From Weissella soli (GTDB taxonomy: Bacteria > Bacillota > Bacilli > Lactobacillales > Lactobacillaceae): a stretch of 64,000 nt of DNA. The notes below the pieces were generated by a model. The model searched no databases and was not told where the DNA came from. It saw nothing but the letters and a program-made list of their open reading frames with translations. The stretch's first letter is position 1. The number at the start of each line of letters is the position of its first letter. Both the position numbers and the translations under genes were made by a program. Below, in pieces: positions 20,339 to 29,980 of this stretch. The stretch is taken from NCBI RefSeq assembly GCF_001761545.1, contig NZ_CP017326.1:62001-126000 (forward strand). Reading direction: 5' to 3'.

Positions 20339-22879
20339 ATGGCAGGGGTAGCACGATTTATTGAAACATTTGTGCCAGCACATTACGATTTACGGATTGA
20401 TATTAATCGTGAAACAAAGGTGATTGCTGGGACGACGACAATTTACGGTGAAGCAAAGAACACCACTGTGAAAGTGCACGAGCATGACTTGACAGTCAGT
20501 GCCGTCCAACTATTAGACGAAGGTACCGGTGTTTTGACACCCGCTGAATTTGTCGTGACACCAGCCAATGATGAAATTGCCATCACTGTACCAGCTACTG
20601 GACGGGTGGCGATTGTTTTGGATTATACAGCACCCTTAACAGATAAAATGATGGGTATTTACCCATCATTTTACGAGTTGAACGGTGAACGAAAGTCAAT
20701 TATTGGTACCCAATTTGAAACTAATTTTGCTCGTCAGGCCTTCCCAAGTGTGGATGAGCCAGAGGCGAAGGCAACCTTCACGTTGGCTTTGAGTTTTGAT
20801 GAGGAGCCCGGTGAAACAGTCTTAGGTAACATGCCCGAAGTGAAAGTTGAGGCGGGTGTGCACTACTTTGAAGAGACGCGCCGTATGTCAACTTATTTGG
20901 TTGCGTTTGCCTTTGGTGATTTGCAAGCGAAGCGGACCAAAACCACATCGGGGGTTGAGGTGGGGGTCTATAGTACTAAGGCGCATCAACCAGCAGAATT
21001 AGACTTTGCACTTGATATTGCGAAGCGCTCAATTGAATTTTATGAAGATTATTATCAAACACCCTATCCATTGCCACACTCTTGGCAGTTGGCCTTACCA
21101 GATTTTTCGGCCGGTGCGATGGAAAACTGGGGCTTAGTGACTTATCGTGAAGTATATCTCCTGGTTGATTCAGAAAGTACACCATTGAGTATGCAACAAG
21201 GGGTCGCCACTGTGATCGCCCATGAATTAGCCCACCAGTGGTTTGGTGACTTAGTGACCATGCAATGGTGGGATGATTTGTGGTTGAATGAATCATTTGC
21301 CAACATGATGGAGTATGTTGCGATTGACGCTTTGGAGCCGGATTGGCACATCTGGGATAGTTTCCGGACGACGGAAATTCCGATGTCATTGTCACGGGAT
21401 GCCACTGATGGGGTGCAGTCAGTCCACGTTGCGGTTAACTATCCTGAAGAAATCGATACATTGTTTGATGCAGCGATCGTCTACGCCAAGGGTGCCCGGT
21501 TATTGGTGATGTTGCGTAAGTTGATTGGGGATGCCGCCTTACGTAAGGGATTGAAGAATTACTTTGCTAAGCACCAATATGGCAATGCACAGGGGGCTGA
21601 TTTATGGGCAGAACTTGGTGCGGTAACTGATTATGATGTTACTGCGATCATGCAAACATGGCTTGATCAACCAGGCTACCCAGTGCTTTCCGTGGCCGAG
21701 GAAGCCAATCAATTGGTGATCCGTCAAGAACAATTTTTCATTGGCGACCATGTCGATCAGCATCGTTTGTGGCAGGTACCATTGAACTCAAATTACATGG
21801 CGGTTCCCGAAATTTTGGCTACGACCGAATTAAAGATCCCAAATTATACCCAATTGCGTGATCAAGCAGCCGTACCATTCCGCGTTAACGTGGATGATGC
21901 CACGCACGTGGTTGTCCAGTATGACAAGCGGATTTTGCATGATATTTTGGCGCACCCTGAGGAATTGCTCACCGGTGATAAGTTGCAAATTTTGAAAGAC
22001 TTGCGGTACTTGGCACAAGCACAACGGATTTCGTATGCTGAAGTGGTGCCCTTGTTGGAACGTTTTGCAACGGACAGCTCACGGATTGTGAACGAAGCCT
22101 TGTTAGAGATTGTGGATGCACTCAAGGTGTTCTTCACGCCAGGTACCCCAGAGTATGGGCGTTTCCAAGCCTTGGTTGCGAAATTGACGGCATTCAATGT
22201 GGCACGTTTGGGTTGGGAAAAGCAAGCGACTGATTCCAATGATGATGTGTTGTTGCGACCAGAGGTATTGAGTGCGGCCTTGTTGGCAGAAGTACCAGCT
22301 GAACAAGCTCAAGCCCATGCCTTGTATGAACGATATGCTGATAATTTGCAAGCTTTGCCAGCTGATGTCCGTGGTCTGGTATTGAAAAATGAAGTTAAAC
22401 AATATTATTCTAAGGCCTTGTTTGATAAGCTGTTACAAGCGTACCAGGCTACTCCGGATACTAGCTATCAAATGCATTTGCGCGCTGGGTTGACGAGTGT
22501 TGAAGATCCAACCGCCATCGCTGAACTGCTGACAGTCTTTAAGGATAATACCGTCATCAAGCCCCAAGACTTGCGGGGTTGGGCAACCGGTTTGTTGAAT
22601 AATCCAGTTGGTGAACAACCAATTTGGGATTGGTTGCGTACGGAATGGGCTTGGATTGAAGACACTTTGGGTGGTGACATGTCATTTACGTCATACATCA
22701 CCATGCTGGCCCGGACCTTCAAGACACCAGTACGTTTGGCAGAATTCAAGGAATTCTTTGAGCCAAAGTTAGCCCAACCAGGGTTAACACGCGAAATTGA
22801 AATGGACACCAATGTCATTGCGGCGCGTGTCGCTTTGATTGCGGCTGAACAAGCTGCGGTATACGCCCTTTTTAACTAA
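20339..22879 (+). CDS. pepN: Aminopeptidase N (M1 family)
   Basis: An 846-residue zinc aminopeptidase of the gluzincin M1 family that removes N-terminal residues from peptides in the cytoplasm, a main enzyme of lactic acid bacterial peptide use. The substrate-recognition motif GAMENWG and zinc site HELAHQWFGD with the second Glu in LWLNESFA are intact. The C-terminal half is the helical ERAP1-like domain. There is no signal peptide, and the length matches lactobacillal PepN. A TATAAT at 20295-20300 may be its -10 box; the -35 box is poor. Two terminators bracket it, so it is probably monocistronic. Confidence 0.96.
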   Translation: MAGVARFIETFVPAHYDLRIDINRETKVIAGTTTIYGEAKNTTVKVHEHDLTVSAVQLLDEGTGVLTPAEFVVTPANDEIAITVPATGRVAIVLDYTAPLTDKMMGIYPSFYELNGERKSIIGTQFETNFARQAFPSVDEPEAKATFTLALSFDEEPGETVLGNMPEVKVEAGVHYFEETRRMSTYLVAFAFGDLQAKRTKTTSGVEVGVYSTKAHQPAELDFALDIAKRSIEFYEDYYQTPYPLPHSWQLALPDFSAGAMENWGLVTYREVYLLVDSESTPLSMQQGVATVIAHELAHQWFGDLVTMQWWDDLWLNESFANMMEYVAIDALEPDWHIWDSFRTTEIPMSLSRDATDGVQSVHVAVNYPEEIDTLFDAAIVYAKGARLLVMLRKLIGDAALRKGLKNYFAKHQYGNAQGADLWAELGAVTDYDVTAIMQTWLDQPGYPVLSVAEEANQLVIRQEQFFIGDHVDQHRLWQVPLNSNYMAVPEILATTELKIPNYTQLRDQAAVPFRVNVDDATHVVVQYDKRILHDILAHPEELLTGDKLQILKDLRYLAQAQRISYAEVVPLLERFATDSSRIVNEALLEIVDALKVFFTPGTPEYGRFQALVAKLTAFNVARLGWEKQATDSNDDVLLRPEVLSAALLAEVPAEQAQAHALYERYADNLQALPADVRGLVLKNEVKQYYSKALFDKLLQAYQATPDTSYQMHLRAGLTSVEDPTAIAELLTVFKDNTVIKPQDLRGWATGLLNNPVGEQPIWDWLRTEWAWIEDTLGGDMSFTSYITMLARTFKTPVRLAEFKEFFEPKLAQPGLTREIEMDTNVIAARVALIAAEQAAVYALFN

Positions 22880-22883
22880 TTAC

Positions 22884-22917
22884 AAAGCTACGTATCATCA
22901 TGATGCGTAGCTTTTTA
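22884..22917 (+). terminator. Terminator of pepN
   Basis: AAAGCTACG with inner ATCA pairs to TGAT-CGTAGCTTT and ends in T5, directly after the pepN stop. Confidence 0.85.
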
Positions 22918-22932
22918 GTATCGGTACGTTGA

Positions 22933-22961
22933 TTTAACCAGGATATAAAGTAGGGTACAAT
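22933..22961 (+). promoter_or_regulatory. Promoter of the rRNA methyltransferase gene
   Basis: TTTAAC (22933-22938), 17 bases, TACAAT (22956-22961), about 30 bases before the coding start. Confidence 0.6.
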
Positions 22962-22995
22962 AGATACAGCTATCTAAATAACAAAGGAGGCAATT

Positions 22996-24387
22996 ATGCC
23001 AAAGAACATTTTGCCGGTAAAATTGCATGAAATTCGTGAAGGTGTGGTAACCGATGTCATGCACAATGGCATGGGCGTCATTCTCGTGGACGACTACCCT
23101 GTGAAGCTGGTGGATGCCTTTTTAGGGGAAAAAATTAAATATGAATTAACGCAGGTTGATCGACTATCAGCTTTCGGGCAGGTATTGCAGGTACTAGAGC
23201 CATCCCCCGAACGTATTCAAGCTAACAAAGATTACTTACTGGAAGCGGGTGTGGCCCCATATGTCAATTTGTCATACCAGGGTCAATTGCGTTTGAAGAA
23301 GTGGCAAGTCGAAAAAGCATTTGCGGCGGTGGGGTTAGATACGATTGCGGTTGCCGATACGATTGGTACGACACATCCAACGCATTATCGTAATAAGACG
23401 GTGGTGCCGATGAAGTACCAAAATGGCAAGTTGACGACCGGCTTCTTTGATCGAAAAGATAAAGTGACGATTGTCCCAATGGAAGACTATTTTGTGAATG
23501 ATCGTGAAATCGATGCCGCGATTGGCATGGTTCGTGATATTTTGGATGCGCATCAGGTCACGGTATATGATGATGCGACCCAAAAGGGCGACATGCGTTA
23601 TATCATGGTGCGCCGGGGCTATTATTCGCAAGAAGTCATGGTCGTACTTGTGAGCCATAGTCCAGCGTTGGCTGATGAGGAACCCATTGCCCAAGAGATT
23701 GCTGCCAAGGTGCCTGGGATTCAGAGTATCATTTTGAATCACAATCCCCGCCAAACTAATCAGCAATTGACTGGTGATAATCGTACGCTTTGGGGTGCCG
23801 ATGCGATTCATGATACTTTGCTTGGGCGCGATTTCGTAATTGGTCCAAATTCGTTCTATCAAGTGAATCCCGAAACCACCGAAGTGTTATATGAATTAGC
23901 TGCGCAAAAGGGTGAGTTACAGGGATCCGATACTATTATCGATGCCTATTCCGGTATTGGCACAATTGGCCTATCAGTGGCGGATAAGGTTCAACGGGTC
24001 TTAGGGGTTGAAGTGGTTGAACGGGCAGTTGCCGATGCTAAGATCAATATGGTCGCGAATCAGATTAAAAATGCTGAATTCGTGGCCGCTGATGCACCCA
24101 CCCAAATGCAAGCTTGGAAGGATGCTGGATTAAAGCCGGATGTCGTCTTTGTTGATCCGCCACGCCGGGGGTTAACCGAAGAATTAATGGACGCTGTGAC
24201 GTACATGAAACCGGATCGGTTTGTTTACGTGTCATGCAATCCCGTCACTATGGCGCGTGATACCACCTATATGCTTGAGCATGGTTATGCCCTCAAAGGG
24301 GCTATTCAACCGTTAGATCAATTTCCCCAAACGGCGCATATTGAAGCCGTCGCGCTGTTTGTACCACAAGCAATGGCGACAAAGTAA
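22996..24387 (+). CDS. 23S rRNA (uracil-C5)-methyltransferase, RlmCD/TrmA type
   Basis: A 463-residue SAM-dependent enzyme adding a C5 methyl to uridine in RNA. Residues 1-75 form a TRAM RNA-binding domain (GVVTDVMHNGMGV), followed by a linker and a Rossmann methyltransferase domain with DAYSGIGTIGLSVA (SAM binding), VDPPRRGL, and YVSCNPVTMARD, whose Cys is the nucleophile. That Cys appears to be the only one in the protein, so the [4Fe-4S] cluster of E. coli RumA cannot form. Orthologues are named RlmCD or RumA; which uridine is modified cannot be told. Ribosome site AAAGGAGG. Confidence 0.92.
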   Translation: MPKNILPVKLHEIREGVVTDVMHNGMGVILVDDYPVKLVDAFLGEKIKYELTQVDRLSAFGQVLQVLEPSPERIQANKDYLLEAGVAPYVNLSYQGQLRLKKWQVEKAFAAVGLDTIAVADTIGTTHPTHYRNKTVVPMKYQNGKLTTGFFDRKDKVTIVPMEDYFVNDREIDAAIGMVRDILDAHQVTVYDDATQKGDMRYIMVRRGYYSQEVMVVLVSHSPALADEEPIAQEIAAKVPGIQSIILNHNPRQTNQQLTGDNRTLWGADAIHDTLLGRDFVIGPNSFYQVNPETTEVLYELAAQKGELQGSDTIIDAYSGIGTIGLSVADKVQRVLGVEVVERAVADAKINMVANQIKNAEFVAADAPTQMQAWKDAGLKPDVVFVDPPRRGLTEELMDAVTYMKPDRFVYVSCNPVTMARDTTYMLEHGYALKGAIQPLDQFPQTAHIEAVALFVPQAMATK

Positions 24388-24400
24388 TCCTAGTATAGCC

Positions 24401-24438
24401 AAAAAAGCACAACCACCGGTCAGGGGTTGTGCTTTTTT
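24401..24438. terminator. Bidirectional terminator
   Basis: AAAAAAGCACAACC pairs with GGTTGTGCTTTTTT, serving the convergent rRNA methyltransferase and MnmM-like genes. Confidence 0.9.
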
Positions 24439-24444
24439 GCAGGA

Positions 24445-24960
24445 TTAATGGCGTTGGATAATGAGCGCCGTTTCCCCCGAAAGCAAATCATTCAGGGCAC
24501 GCACATCATATTGATCATCAGTTAATTTGCTGACGTATTCTGCCACGGCACGGACAGCTGGTTGGTTGGTATAACCGTCTAAAACAATCAGGCCGTATGT
24601 GCGAAGATATAATAACACTTGCTTAATCGTGGCTACGACTGCATCGGCATCGGTATCGTCATCAATTTGAAAGAGGACGACACTGATGGGTTCAGTGGGA
24701 TCCAAGTATTTAGGTATCTCGGTGAAGTCCCGCTCAATGGGTTCCACCCGCGCCGTTAAGCCGCTTAAAAAGAGTGATGTGGCCATATTATCAATCTCGC
24801 TCTTTTTAGCGGAGAAGGACATAACATGGCCATTTTCACCGACGCGGCTAGCTAGAAAACGAGTAACATCGCCCTCTTTGATGGTCGCATCGATCACCGT
24901 GTCACCGACATGTAGAATTTCGTCAATGGTAAGTTGTGCTAGATTATGTGTTTTCTTCAT
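24445..24960 (-). CDS. MnmM/YtqB-like methyltransferase-fold protein, degenerate
   Basis: A 171-residue protein that resembles the small Rossmann methyltransferase MnmM (YtqB), which makes the final methylation of mnm5s2U34 in tRNA. VGDTVIDATIKEGDVTRFLA followed by VGENGHV aligns with the family start, where DAT-GNG-DT is expected. Here the SAM-loop glycines and the Asn are replaced (IKEGDV), and the later catalytic motifs are weak. It may be inactive or changed in function. Family assignment is moderate. The ATG lies 17 bases inside the end of the upstream PAP2 gene, with GGAG nine bases before it, so the two are translationally coupled. Confidence 0.55.
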   Translation of the reverse strand: MKKTHNLAQLTIDEILHVGDTVIDATIKEGDVTRFLASRVGENGHVMSFSAKKSEIDNMATSLFLSGLTARVEPIERDFTEIPKYLDPTEPISVVLFQIDDDTDADAVVATIKQVLLYLRTYGLIVLDGYTNQPAVRAVAEYVSKLTDDQYDVRALNDLLSGETALIIQRH

Positions 24961-25615
24961 TTTCGAAGAACTCCCTTGTACGATATTTGAAAATAAATTC
25001 TTTAGACATGATTAGGAAAAAGGTACCCAGGGACATGCCAGCCAAAACGTCTGATAGATAATGGACACCTAAGTACACACGACTCATGGGAATGGCAATG
25101 ATTAGCGTTGCGAGCAGCGTGGTAAACGCGTAGCGCAGATAAATATTGTGCACATAGTAATGCGTTAGAACAATTAACGAACCATATAATAGTATGGAAT
25201 TCAAGGCATGCCCGGATGGGAAAGAAGTGCCACTAGCTGATACTAGGTGCAAAATATCGGGCCGTGGTCGGTTAAACGTATGTTTGAGCACAACCATTCC
25301 ACCAAGGGCAAAGATCGCCACATTCACAAACATAAAGACGGCGATATCGTATTTTTTAACGATGAGTGAGACAGCAATGGTGGCAGCCATCACTACCGCC
25401 GTCCAGCGGGTATTACCAGCCCGAGTGACGTTACGGAAAAACCATGATCGTTCAGCGGTTAACGGCTCACGAATCTGGTGCAAGCCAAGCTGATCAATCC
25501 AATGCAAGTAAGGCAAATCATAAAGCACACCAAGCATTAAGCATAGAAAAATAGTTAATCCAAAAAGGGCTAAACCAAGTTGAAAATAATCAAATGTTCG
25601 CATGGGTTTCCGCAT
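24944..25615 (-). CDS. PAP2-family membrane phosphatase
   Basis: A 223-residue protein with about six membrane helices and the three PAP2 phosphatase motifs: KHTFNRPRP, FPSGHA (central motif, His general acid) and SRVYLGVHYLSDVLAG. Such proteins dephosphorylate lipid phosphates, for example undecaprenyl pyrophosphate or phosphatidylglycerol phosphate, on the outer face of the membrane; the substrate here is unknown. An AAAGGAGGTG ribosome site supports the ATG at 25615. It leads a two-gene minus-strand operon divergent from leuS. Confidence 0.88.
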   Translation of the reverse strand: MRKPMRTFDYFQLGLALFGLTIFLCLMLGVLYDLPYLHWIDQLGLHQIREPLTAERSWFFRNVTRAGNTRWTAVVMAATIAVSLIVKKYDIAVFMFVNVAIFALGGMVVLKHTFNRPRPDILHLVSASGTSFPSGHALNSILLYGSLIVLTHYYVHNIYLRYAFTTLLATLIIAIPMSRVYLGVHYLSDVLAGMSLGTFFLIMSKEFIFKYRTREFFENEENT

Positions 25616-25642
25616 AATCGCACCTCCTTTTTGATAAACGTT

Positions 25643-25689
25643 CTACAATCTAGTGAATATTGTAGCATAAGGACCGGGGTAAATTGAAA
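25643..25689 (-). promoter_or_regulatory. PAP2 operon promoter overlapped by a palindrome
   Basis: On the minus strand, TTCAAT (25683-25688), 18 bases, TACAAT (25659-25664) preceded by TGC. The -10 box lies in a palindrome CTACAAT-N9-ATTGTAG (25643-25665). The -35 hexamer shares five bases with the leuS -35 box on the other strand, so the two divergent promoters cannot easily be occupied at once. Confidence 0.6.
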
Positions 25690-25712
25690 AAGGTCCATAT
25701 TTCTGATAGAAT
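25684..25712 (+). promoter_or_regulatory. leuS promoter
   Basis: TTGAAA (25684-25689), 17 bases, TAGAAT (25707-25712). The leader to the leuS start is about 75 nt, too short for a T-box. Confidence 0.75.
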
Positions 25713-25792
25713 TCAACTATTAGTAGACATGTGCAGACCACATGAAAAATATACAACAAATCGCTGAAAAGCACACGGAAGAGGTTTTTAAG

Positions 25793-28207
25793 ATGGCCTA
25801 TCAACACAAGACAATTGAGAAGAAGTGGCAACACTATTGGGAAGAACACCAAGAATTCAAGACAAAGTCAGAGACAACTTTGCCCAAGTATTATGTTTTG
25901 GATATGTTCCCGTTCCCATCAGGGCAAGGATTACACGTGGGACACCCAGAAGGCTACACAGCAACGGACATCGTTGCGCGTATGAAACGCATGCAAGGGT
26001 TCAACGTCTTGCACCCAATGGGCTTTGACGCGTTTGGTTTGCCAACTGAAGACTACGCCATTAAGACAGGTGCTGATCCTAAGGAAGTCACAGCAACCAA
26101 TGTTAAGAACTTCCGCCGTCAAATGAAGGCGTTAGGTTTGTCATATGACTGGTCACGTGAAGTTAACACTACTGATCCTAAGTACTACAAGTGGACCCAA
26201 TGGATTTTTGAACAATTATATAAGCAAGGTTTGGCTTATGAAGATGAAATCATGGTTAACTGGGCACCAGACTATAATGGTGGGACGGTTGTAGCTAACG
26301 AAGAGATCGTTGATGGTAAGACTGAACGTGGTGGGTACCCTGTTTATCGTGTACCAATGCGTCAATGGGTCTTGAAGATCACGGCCTACGCTGATCGTTT
26401 GTTAGAAGACTTAGAAGAGGTTGATTGGCCAGAAGCCATTAAGGAACAGCAACGCCACTGGATTGGCCGTTCAATTGGAGCTGCAATCAACTTCCCTGTC
26501 AAAGGACACGAGGCGAACGTTGAAGTCTTTACAACACGTGCTGACACCTTGTTTGGGGCAACCTATCTGGTGTTGTCACCGGAACATGCATTAGTGGATG
26601 AGATCGTTACTGCGGATCAAAAAGAAGCGGTGGCTGCTTTCAAGCAGTCAATCGCCTCAAAGTCTGATTTGGAACGGACCGACTTGAACAAGGATAAGTC
26701 AGGTATCTTCACTGGGGCCTATGCTGTGAACCCAATCAATGGTGAAGCAGTGCCAATCTGGATTGGTGACTATGTTTTGGCTTCTTACGGTACTGGTGCG
26801 ATTATGGCGGTGCCAGCACATGACCAACGTGACTGGGATTTTGCTAAGAAATACGATCTACAAATTCGCCAAGTTGTGGCTGGTGGTGACGTAGCAGAGG
26901 CAGCTTTCACTGGTGAAGGCGAGCACATCAATTCTGATTTCTTGAACGGTTTGGGCAAAGCAGATGGCGTTGAAAAAGCGCTGGCTTACATTGAAGAAAA
27001 GGGTATCGGTCATAAGCAAGTGAACTATCGTTTGCGTGATTGGATCTTTTCTCGCCAACGCTACTGGGGTGAACCCATCCCGGTGATTAACTGGGATGAT
27101 GGGACTAAGTCATTGGTTCCAAAGGATGAGTTGCCATTACGCTTGCCTGAGGTGGATAATATCGTGCCATCTGGCACGGGTGAATCACCATTGGTGAATG
27201 CGACTGAATGGCTCAACGTGACCGATAAGGATGGACGCCATGGGATGCGTGAGACCAACACGATGCCACAATGGGCAGGATCTTCATGGTATTACTTGCG
27301 CTATATGGATCCACACAATGACAAGGCTTTGGTTGACCCAGCTAAGGAAGCATACTGGTCAAACGTTGACTTGTACATTGGTGGGGCCGAACATGCGGTC
27401 TTGCACCTGTTATATGCGCGTTTCTGGCACAAGGTGTTGTATGACTTGGGCATCGTTTCAACGAAAGAACCTTTCCAAAAGTTGGCCAATCAAGGCATGA
27501 TTCTTGGTGAGAATCATGAAAAAATGTCTAAGTCAAAGGGCAACGTCGTGAATCCAGATGACGTTGTTGAAGAATTTGGTGCCGACACTTTGCGTATTTA
27601 CGAAATGTTTATGGGTCCATTGGAACAATCAATTGCGTGGTCAGCGGATGGTTTGTCAGGATCACGACGTTGGTTGGATCGTGTTTGGCGCTTGTTCATT
27701 GATGATGAGGATAAGTTACGTGATCATATCACAACTATCAATGATCATAAGTTAGATAAGGTCTACAATGAAACGATCAAGAAGGTCACCGATGACTATG
27801 AAAACTTGCGCTTTAATACGGCCATTTCACAGATGATGATTTTTGTGAATGAAGCCTACAAGGTTGATGCATTGCCAGTTGAATATCTTGAAGGTTTCTT
27901 GAAGGTATTAAATCCGGTTGCACCGCACATCACCGAAGAGCTCTGGTCTAAGTTGAATCATGCAGAATCAATCACGTATGAATCATGGCCAACATATGAT
28001 GAAGCTGCGTTAGTGGAAGACACAGTTGAAATTCCGGTCCAAGTGAACGGTCGGCTCCGTGGTCGCGCAGTGATTGCAGCTGATGCGTCAAAGGATGCGA
28101 TGATTGCAGCCGCGTTGGCTGATACCAACGTGCAAAAGTTCTTGGATGGTGTTGAACCTAAAAAGGTCATCGCTGTGCCAGGACGCATGGTTAATATCGT
28201 TTTGTAA
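25793..28207 (+). CDS. leuS: Leucyl-tRNA synthetase
   Basis: An 804-residue class I synthetase. The HIGH signature is [12 protein letters not shown] near residue 50, the editing (CP1) domain covers about 220-410 and includes the conserved threonine-rich [12 protein letters not shown], and the KMSKS loop is KMSKSKGN near 580. An in-frame ATG at 25742 would add 17 residues, but [12 protein letters not shown] is the usual N-terminus and GAAGAGG lies eight bases before ATG 25793. Confidence 0.97.
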   Translation: MAYQHKTIEKKWQHYWEEHQEFKTKSETTLPKYYVLDMFPFPSGQGLHVGHPEGYTATDIVARMKRMQGFNVLHPMGFDAFGLPTEDYAIKTGADPKEVTATNVKNFRRQMKALGLSYDWSREVNTTDPKYYKWTQWIFEQLYKQGLAYEDEIMVNWAPDYNGGTVVANEEIVDGKTERGGYPVYRVPMRQWVLKITAYADRLLEDLEEVDWPEAIKEQQRHWIGRSIGAAINFPVKGHEANVEVFTTRADTLFGATYLVLSPEHALVDEIVTADQKEAVAAFKQSIASKSDLERTDLNKDKSGIFTGAYAVNPINGEAVPIWIGDYVLASYGTGAIMAVPAHDQRDWDFAKKYDLQIRQVVAGGDVAEAAFTGEGEHINSDFLNGLGKADGVEKALAYIEEKGIGHKQVNYRLRDWIFSRQRYWGEPIPVINWDDGTKSLVPKDELPLRLPEVDNIVPSGTGESPLVNATEWLNVTDKDGRHGMRETNTMPQWAGSSWYYLRYMDPHNDKALVDPAKEAYWSNVDLYIGGAEHAVLHLLYARFWHKVLYDLGIVSTKEPFQKLANQGMILGENHEKMSKSKGNVVNPDDVVEEFGADTLRIYEMFMGPLEQSIAWSADGLSGSRRWLDRVWRLFIDDEDKLRDHITTINDHKLDKVYNETIKKVTDDYENLRFNTAISQMMIFVNEAYKVDALPVEYLEGFLKVLNPVAPHITEELWSKLNHAESITYESWPTYDEAALVEDTVEIPVQVNGRLRGRAVIAADASKDAMIAAALADTNVQKFLDGVEPKKVIAVPGRMVNIVL

Positions 28208-28217
28208 GATCTCAATT

Positions 28218-28264
28218 TAAAAACACTGGTCGTACGGTTGAATGCCGTACGACCAGTGTTTTTA
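28218..28264. terminator. Long bidirectional terminator after leuS
   Basis: AAAAACACTGGTCGTACGG pairs perfectly over 19 bases with its complement at 28246-28264, across a seven-base loop. It separates leuS from the convergent ASCH-like gene. Confidence 0.92.
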
Positions 28265-28269
28265 TGTGA

Positions 28270-28824
28270 TTATTTTGTTAATGGTTCAACGTCGTAACGA
28301 ACTTTGCGGAATTGTATTTTTTGTTGCTTAGTTGGCTTGTAGATAAAGTCAAAGTAAGCCAGGCGCCATTGGTCAAAGGATAGCGCTAAAGTAGCAATAT
28401 CCTCGGGGATGTCTTGACGGGGAATGCGATCTAGTTCAGGATGTTGTTCAATGTAGCTGTTAATCCACAAACCAATTTTCTCATGGGCCGCATCTTCTTC
28501 AGCGTTGTTGAACCAATTGGCAGGTTCGCGTAAAATAGCTGCATCGTCCACTTCAAATAAGGACATTGTCCCGTGCACCTTAAAGGGGCGTAGTAAGGCT
28601 ATTAATTCAAATTGCCAGTCGAAACTACCGTTATCTAAGGCCACCACGTTGGTTAAGTTAACTAACACGCCAGCCATATTTGATGGCAGACCGACTTGCT
28701 TTAGGGCTTGTGATGCAATCACTAATTCACCACGGTAATCGGTTCCTTCTAGGCGAATATCATTGGTCTTTTGACCAATCATCACGTCGATTAATTGTTG
28801 GGGTTCAATGGCAATAGCTTGCAT
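28270..28824 (-). CDS. ASCH/PUA-like domain protein of unknown function
   Basis: A 184-residue protein. Its N-terminal part (IEPQQLIDVMIGQKTNDIR, then a Gly-Glu-Leu-Val-Ile strand) resembles the ASCH fold of the PUA-like superfamily, in which a GxKxxexR motif binds nucleic acid. The C-terminal third, with an acidic stretch and a basic tail, is not recognised. ASCH proteins are thought to act with RNA, some as coregulators and at least one as a nucleoside deaminase or amidohydrolase. Function here is unassigned. GAGGA seven bases before the ATG supports the start. Confidence 0.55.
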   Translation of the reverse strand: MQAIAIEPQQLIDVMIGQKTNDIRLEGTDYRGELVIASQALKQVGLPSNMAGVLVNLTNVVALDNGSFDWQFELIALLRPFKVHGTMSLFEVDDAAILREPANWFNNAEEDAAHEKIGLWINSYIEQHPELDRIPRQDIPEDIATLALSFDQWRLAYFDFIYKPTKQQKIQFRKVRYDVEPLTK

Positions 28825-28859
28825 GTTTCCATCCTCAGTTTTCTAATTTTGTCTTCTAA

Positions 28860-28889
28860 ATTGTAGCAGTTCTGTTAAAGGTTACGCAA
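28860..28889 (-). promoter_or_regulatory. Promoter of the ASCH-like gene
   Basis: On the minus strand, TTGCGT (28884-28889), 18 bases, TACAAT (28860-28865) preceded by TGC, an extended -10. Confidence 0.55.
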
Positions 28890-28965
28890 ATTTACTGCGA
28901 TTTCAGTTGATTTCTTATATAATTAAAACAAATTAGGAGGAGTGGCTCCAGGAAAGTTGGCAAGT

Positions 28966-29625
28966 ATGGCAGGAAAGTTTATTACATTTGAAGGACCGGA
29001 TGGTGCTGGTAAGACAAGTGTACTTAAAGCGATTGTAGCCAAATTGACGACCGTTTATGGCAAGGACTTATTACTGACGCGTGAACCGGGGGGCACTGAT
29101 AATCCAATCGCTGAACAAATTCGTGATTTGGTATTAAGCCCGGCCCATCCAGAAATGGATGCGCGTACGGAAGTCTTGCTGTTTGCGGCATCGCGACGGC
29201 AACACATTGTGCAGACGATTAAACCAGCTTTAGCGGCTGGTAAACTGGTCATTTCCGATCGCTATGTGGATAGTTCGATTGCCTATCAAGGCGCAGGTCG
29301 TCAAATTGGGGTACCGGCAGTTACTGCGGTGAATCAGTTTGCGATTGATGGTTTCTTACCTGACAAAACGATCTATTTGGATGTCCGCCCAGAAATTGGC
29401 CTCGAACGCATCCAAACGACACGTCCGGATGAAGTGAATCGTTTAGATATGGACGCCTTGGCCTTTCACCAACGGGTCAGTGCGCAATATCATGAATTAG
29501 CGGCACAAAATCCGGCACGATACATTATAATTAATGCTGAACAAGCATTGGAAGATGTTATTGAAGATACCTGGCAAGCGCTTGTTAGTTATCTCAATAT
29601 CACACCGCGGGAGGTGGAACTATGA
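28966..29625 (+). CDS. tmk: Thymidylate kinase
   Basis: A 219-residue enzyme that phosphorylates dTMP to dTDP. The P-loop FEGPDGAGKTS is near residue 10, followed by TREPGGT (dTMP site), DRYVDSSIAYQGAGR, and a lid near 145. I choose ATG 28966, giving MAGKFITFEG, the usual N-terminus. An in-frame GTG at 28942 lies only one base from AGGAGG, and that site is 25 bases from the ATG; the closer GGAAAG probably serves the ATG. TATAAT at 28918-28923 is a likely -10 box. First gene of tmk-darA-holB-rsmI-thioesterase. Confidence 0.94.
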   Translation: MAGKFITFEGPDGAGKTSVLKAIVAKLTTVYGKDLLLTREPGGTDNPIAEQIRDLVLSPAHPEMDARTEVLLFAASRRQHIVQTIKPALAAGKLVISDRYVDSSIAYQGAGRQIGVPAVTAVNQFAIDGFLPDKTIYLDVRPEIGLERIQTTRPDEVNRLDMDALAFHQRVSAQYHELAAQNPARYIIINAEQALEDVIEDTWQALVSYLNITPREVEL

Positions 29626-29951
29626 AATTAGTAACGGCAATTGTACAAGATAAAGATGCAAATAGCTTGGGAACTGCGTTAATTAAAGCCGATGTACGGG
29701 CAACACGGATGGCATCAACAGGTGGCTTCTTACGTTCAGGTAACACGACGTTCTCAATTGGTATTGAAGACGACCGGGTACCAGAAGTGCTTGAAATCAT
29801 TAAGGCAACCTCGCATTCTCGGCGACAGTTTATGACACCAGCTGCTAGCATGGATGTCTCATTAGAATCAACCGCCTCAATGCCCATTGAGGTGCAAGTT
29901 GGTGGTGCAACGGTCTTCGTCCAAAACGTTGAAGAGTTTTACCACTTTTAA
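29622..29951 (+). CDS. darA: Cyclic-di-AMP receptor DarA (PstA/YaaQ)
   Basis: A 109-residue PII-like trimeric protein that binds cyclic di-AMP in Firmicutes. It matches the family in KLVTAIVQDKDA at the start, the TRMASTGGFLRSGNTT segment that lines the ligand pocket, and the C-terminal GGATVFVQNVEEFYHF. It overlaps tmk by four bases (ATGA), the classic position of yaaQ after tmk. The downstream target of the ligand-bound form is not known with certainty. Confidence 0.93.
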   Translation: MKLVTAIVQDKDANSLGTALIKADVRATRMASTGGFLRSGNTTFSIGIEDDRVPEVLEIIKATSHSRRQFMTPAASMDVSLESTASMPIEVQVGGATVFVQNVEEFYHF

Positions 29952-29980
29952 TCGTCGGCAATCAAAACAGGGGGGTGCGC

